The notes beneath the pieces are model-generated. The model ran no database searches and was not told where the DNA came from. It saw only the letters and a list, made by a program, of their open reading frames with translations. The translations under genes were made by a program, and so were the position numbers. A stretch of 64,000 bases of DNA from Flavobacterium johnsoniae (GTDB lineage Bacteria > Bacteroidota > Bacteroidia > Flavobacteriales > Flavobacteriaceae): NCBI RefSeq assembly GCF_030388325.1, contig NZ_CP103794.1:1674001-1738000 (forward strand), read 5' to 3'. Below are positions 62,582-64,000 of the stretch, piece by piece; positions within the stretch are counted from its first letter, which is position 1; every line of letters begins with the position of its first letter.

Positions 62582-62614
62582 AAAAAGCCTCTCAGAAATG
62601 AGAGGCTTTTTTTT
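62582..62614 (+). terminator. Terminator after tRNA-Gln copy 2
   Basis: AAAAAGCCTCTCA pairs with TGAGAGGCTTTTT around GAAA, followed by a T run. It also faces the converging universal stress gene. Confidence 0.92.
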
Positions 62615-62641
62615 ATGTGCTAAATTTGGTTTTTTATTCCT

Positions 62642-63466
62642 TTATATTTTTAAAGTGATCACTGGTCTAACGGCATGATTAACTAGTCCTTCACTAATAC
62701 TTCCGTTAAAGAAATGCGCAAAACCAGTTCTGCCGTGTGTACACATTCCGATGATGTCGGCATTTATTTTATTTGAGAAATTTATAATTCCTTTTTCGAT
62801 ATTAGTGTCATTATAAATTTGAGTTGTATAATTGCTGATGTCAAAATGAGAAGCGAAATCATTCATTGCTTTTTCTGCAATATGAGTAGGTTTAAAGCTG
62901 TTTGGAGTGCAAATGTTTACTAAGTGTAGTTTTGAGTCAAATAATTGAGTAAAATTTAAAAGTTTTTTAAACGGTTTTTTTGCTTCTTCAGAAAAATCAG
63001 ATGCAAATACAATATTAGCGGCGTCGAAATTTGAAATGTTTTTCTTTATGATTAAAACAGGAATTTCAGAATTGCGGACAACTTTTTCGGTGTTAGAGCC
63101 AATAAGTAATTCTTCGATGCCAGACGATCCGTGAGATCCCATTATGATTAGGTCAACTTCGTAATCTTTGCTTATTTGTGTTATACCGTGTATTGGTTTG
63201 TCCATTTTTACAACTTCTGTTATCGATATTCCGTCAAGATAAGATCTTGAAGAAACTTCGTCAAGCATCTCGTTTGCTTTCTTCATAAAAAGCATGCTTT
63301 CAGGAATGCTGATTCCGCCCATAATAGCATCGTTTGATTGATGCGGTAATTCAAGCATGTGTAGGATGATGATCTCAGAATTATTTTTTTTTGCGATTTG
63401 GGCGGCAACTTTTAAAGCATCTTCTGCGTGTTCTGAGAAGTCGGTAGGTACTAAAATTCGTTTCAT
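62642..63466 (-). CDS. Universal stress protein with two Usp domains
   Basis: 274 residues, two UspA-like domains in tandem. The first starts MKRILVPTDFSEHAEDALKVA and has IIMGSHGSSGIEELLIGSNTEKV with an ATP-binding G2xG9xG type loop. The second starts IVFASDFSEEAKKPFKKLL and ends in MCTHGRTGFAHFFNGSISEGL. Such proteins are cytoplasmic and respond to stress or growth arrest. It is divergent from rimP. Confidence 0.92.
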   Translation of the reverse strand: MKRILVPTDFSEHAEDALKVAAQIAKKNNSEIIILHMLELPHQSNDAIMGGISIPESMLFMKKANEMLDEVSSRSYLDGISITEVVKMDKPIHGITQISKDYEVDLIIMGSHGSSGIEELLIGSNTEKVVRNSEIPVLIIKKNISNFDAANIVFASDFSEEAKKPFKKLLNFTQLFDSKLHLVNICTPNSFKPTHIAEKAMNDFASHFDISNYTTQIYNDTNIEKGIINFSNKINADIIGMCTHGRTGFAHFFNGSISEGLVNHAVRPVITLKI

Positions 63467-63549
63467 AATTTTAAAGTTAAATAATATGAATAATTCTCTG
63501 TTTTAATGCTCTTATAAAGGTAAGAAATATTTTTAGAGCAATCTATTTA

Positions 63550-63578
63550 TTTGATTTATAAAAAAAACACTATATTTG
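63550..63578 (+). promoter_or_regulatory. rimP promoter
   Basis: -7 TATATTTG at 63571-63578. A TTTG lies at 63550-63553, 17 bp upstream, slightly closer than the usual 19 bp. The leader would start near 63585. Confidence 0.6.
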
Positions 63579-63606
63579 CACAGTTATTTATTAAAATCTA
63601 AATAAT

Positions 63607-63632
63607 GAGGGGACTAAGTGTCCCCTCTTTTT
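63607..63632 (+). promoter_or_regulatory. Terminator-like hairpin in the rimP leader
   Basis: GAGGGGAC (63607-63614) pairs with GTCCCCTC (63620-63627) around TAAGT, and T5 follows. It ends only 8 bases before the rimP ATG, inside the leader, so it could attenuate transcription of the rimP operon or hide the ribosome site. Confidence 0.65.
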
Positions 63633-63640
63633 ATAAAATT

Positions 63641-64000
63641 ATGACATTCAAAGAAAAAGTAAACGGATTAATTACAGAAGCTCTTCTGGAAAAGCCATCA
63701 ATCTTTTTGATTGATCTTGCTGTTTCGGATTCTTTTAAAATTAGCGTTGGTTTAGACGGAGATAATGGAGTGGCACTGCAGGATTGTATTGATATTAGTC
63801 GTGCAATCGAGAATAATCTAGATCGTGAAGAACAGGATTTTTCGCTTGAAGTAGCGTCAGTTGGAGTAGGATCGCCTTTGAAATTGATAAGACAATACAA
63901 GAAAAATATTGGTAGAACGCTGATTGTTACTACAAATACTGAAAAAATTGAAGCAGAATTGATAGAAGCTAACGATGTTTTTATAATTTTGTCTTGGAAA
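63641..64000 (+). CDS. rimP: Ribosome maturation factor RimP (3' end outside window)
   Basis: 120 codons are visible from the ATG at 63641 to the window end with no stop. [43 protein letters not shown] corresponds to the RimP N-terminal domain, and [29 protein letters not shown] is the conserved middle (usual form EVSSPG, here EVASVG). RimP assists 30S subunit assembly. By synteny nusA and infB would follow outside the window. A minus-strand frame at 63631-63900 in the same place is a shadow. Confidence 0.93.
   Translation, partial: MTFKEKVNGLITEALLEKPSIFLIDLAVSDSFKISVGLDGDNGVALQDCIDISRAIENNLDREEQDFSLEVASVGVGSPLKLIRQYKKNIGRTLIVTTNTEKIEAELIEANDVFIILSWK

Larger units (their letters stand above)
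62275..62614 (+). repeat. Tandem duplication of a promoter-tRNA-terminator unit
   Basis: Two units of about 180 bp, shifted by exactly 180 bp. Each has TTTG-N19-TAnnTTTG, an identical tRNA-Gln and a similar GAAA-tetraloop terminator. Spacer bases differ between the copies, while the tRNA parts are identical. Confidence 0.9.

Noticed and set aside
63631..63900. 89-codon minus-strand frame at the right end
   Set aside because: It opposes the clear RimP coding sequence starting at 63641.

Overview
The window is AT-rich chromosomal DNA from a member of the Bacteroidota, almost certainly a Flavobacterium close to the F. johnsoniae group. The evidence is the glycan-utilisation gene style (GH30/GH16/GH3 lipoproteins), TonB-dependent receptors, GLPGLI and DUF4301/DUF3127/DUF2723 families, a bacterial group II geranylgeranylglyceryl-phosphate synthase, and many promoters of the Bacteroidota type (TTTG, about 19 bp, TAnnTTTG). 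I see no prophage, insertion sequence or CRISPR array. Intergenic gaps are instead seeded with short inverted-repeat elements of several families.

Layout. 1-6590: the end of a beta-glucan utilisation locus (GH30 fragment, GH16 laminarinase-like lipoprotein, secreted EEP-fold enzyme, GH30, GH3). 6664-8325: small hypothetical, Nudix-type transcription factor, YjbR-like protein. 8331-11026: a DNA-alkylation repair group (AlkB, stand-alone Ada zinc domain, 2OG-Fe(II) oxygenase, AraC-MGMT protein), effectively a split Ada. 11256-16483: SMR efflux pump, frameshifted WG-repeat-like gene, ahcY, phosphopantetheinyl transferase, and a Crp/Fnr regulator next to a membrane protein/truncated haemoglobin operon carrying a matching palindrome. 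16578-20430: GGGP synthase, PnuC, a NadR-kinase/DUF4301 fusion and ArfB. 20512-22924: TPP riboswitch and its TonB receptor. 23178-27085: small secreted peptide, GLPGLI protein, large TonB-type receptor. 27089-32777: housekeeping genes (greA, HIT, sensor kinase, flavin reductase, DUF3127, aat, MOSC). 32774-39990: thiamine biosynthesis operon on the minus strand (thiS-thiC-tenI-like-thiD-thiE-thiG-thiH-thiF-like) behind a second TPP riboswitch. 40089-44215: tag, lipocalin-like lipoprotein, queuosine-precursor transporter, M3 peptidase. 44424-47383: translation genes tsf, rpsB, rpsI, rplM with leader structures. 47504-50323: two Tat-type ferritin-like proteins and a LacI regulator. 50536-53379: polA. 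53493-56355: a two-component system flanked by two paralogous Lys/Ala-rich secreted peptides whose promoters have identical architecture. 56434-64000: metallophosphoesterase, CxxC-less thioredoxin, polysaccharide deacetylase, DUF2723 membrane enzyme, duplicated tRNA-Gln units, universal stress protein and the start of rimP.

The most interesting previously unexplained signal is at 53493-56355. Both secreted-peptide genes are preceded by CTTCATTT-N3-CTTCATTT-N8-TAnnTTTG, with the same distance to the ATG, and an OmpR-type regulator with its kinase lies between them. This predicts a compact self-contained regulon. Other strong observations are the Fnr-like operator over the haemoglobin operon, the split Ada island, the NadR-DUF4301 fusion, the SSB-like tail on DUF3127, proteins that have lost expected active-site residues (Rieske-like, thioredoxin-like, Nudix-like), and intergenic repeats that have become coding sequence. 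All family assignments are by reading motifs; no database search was run.
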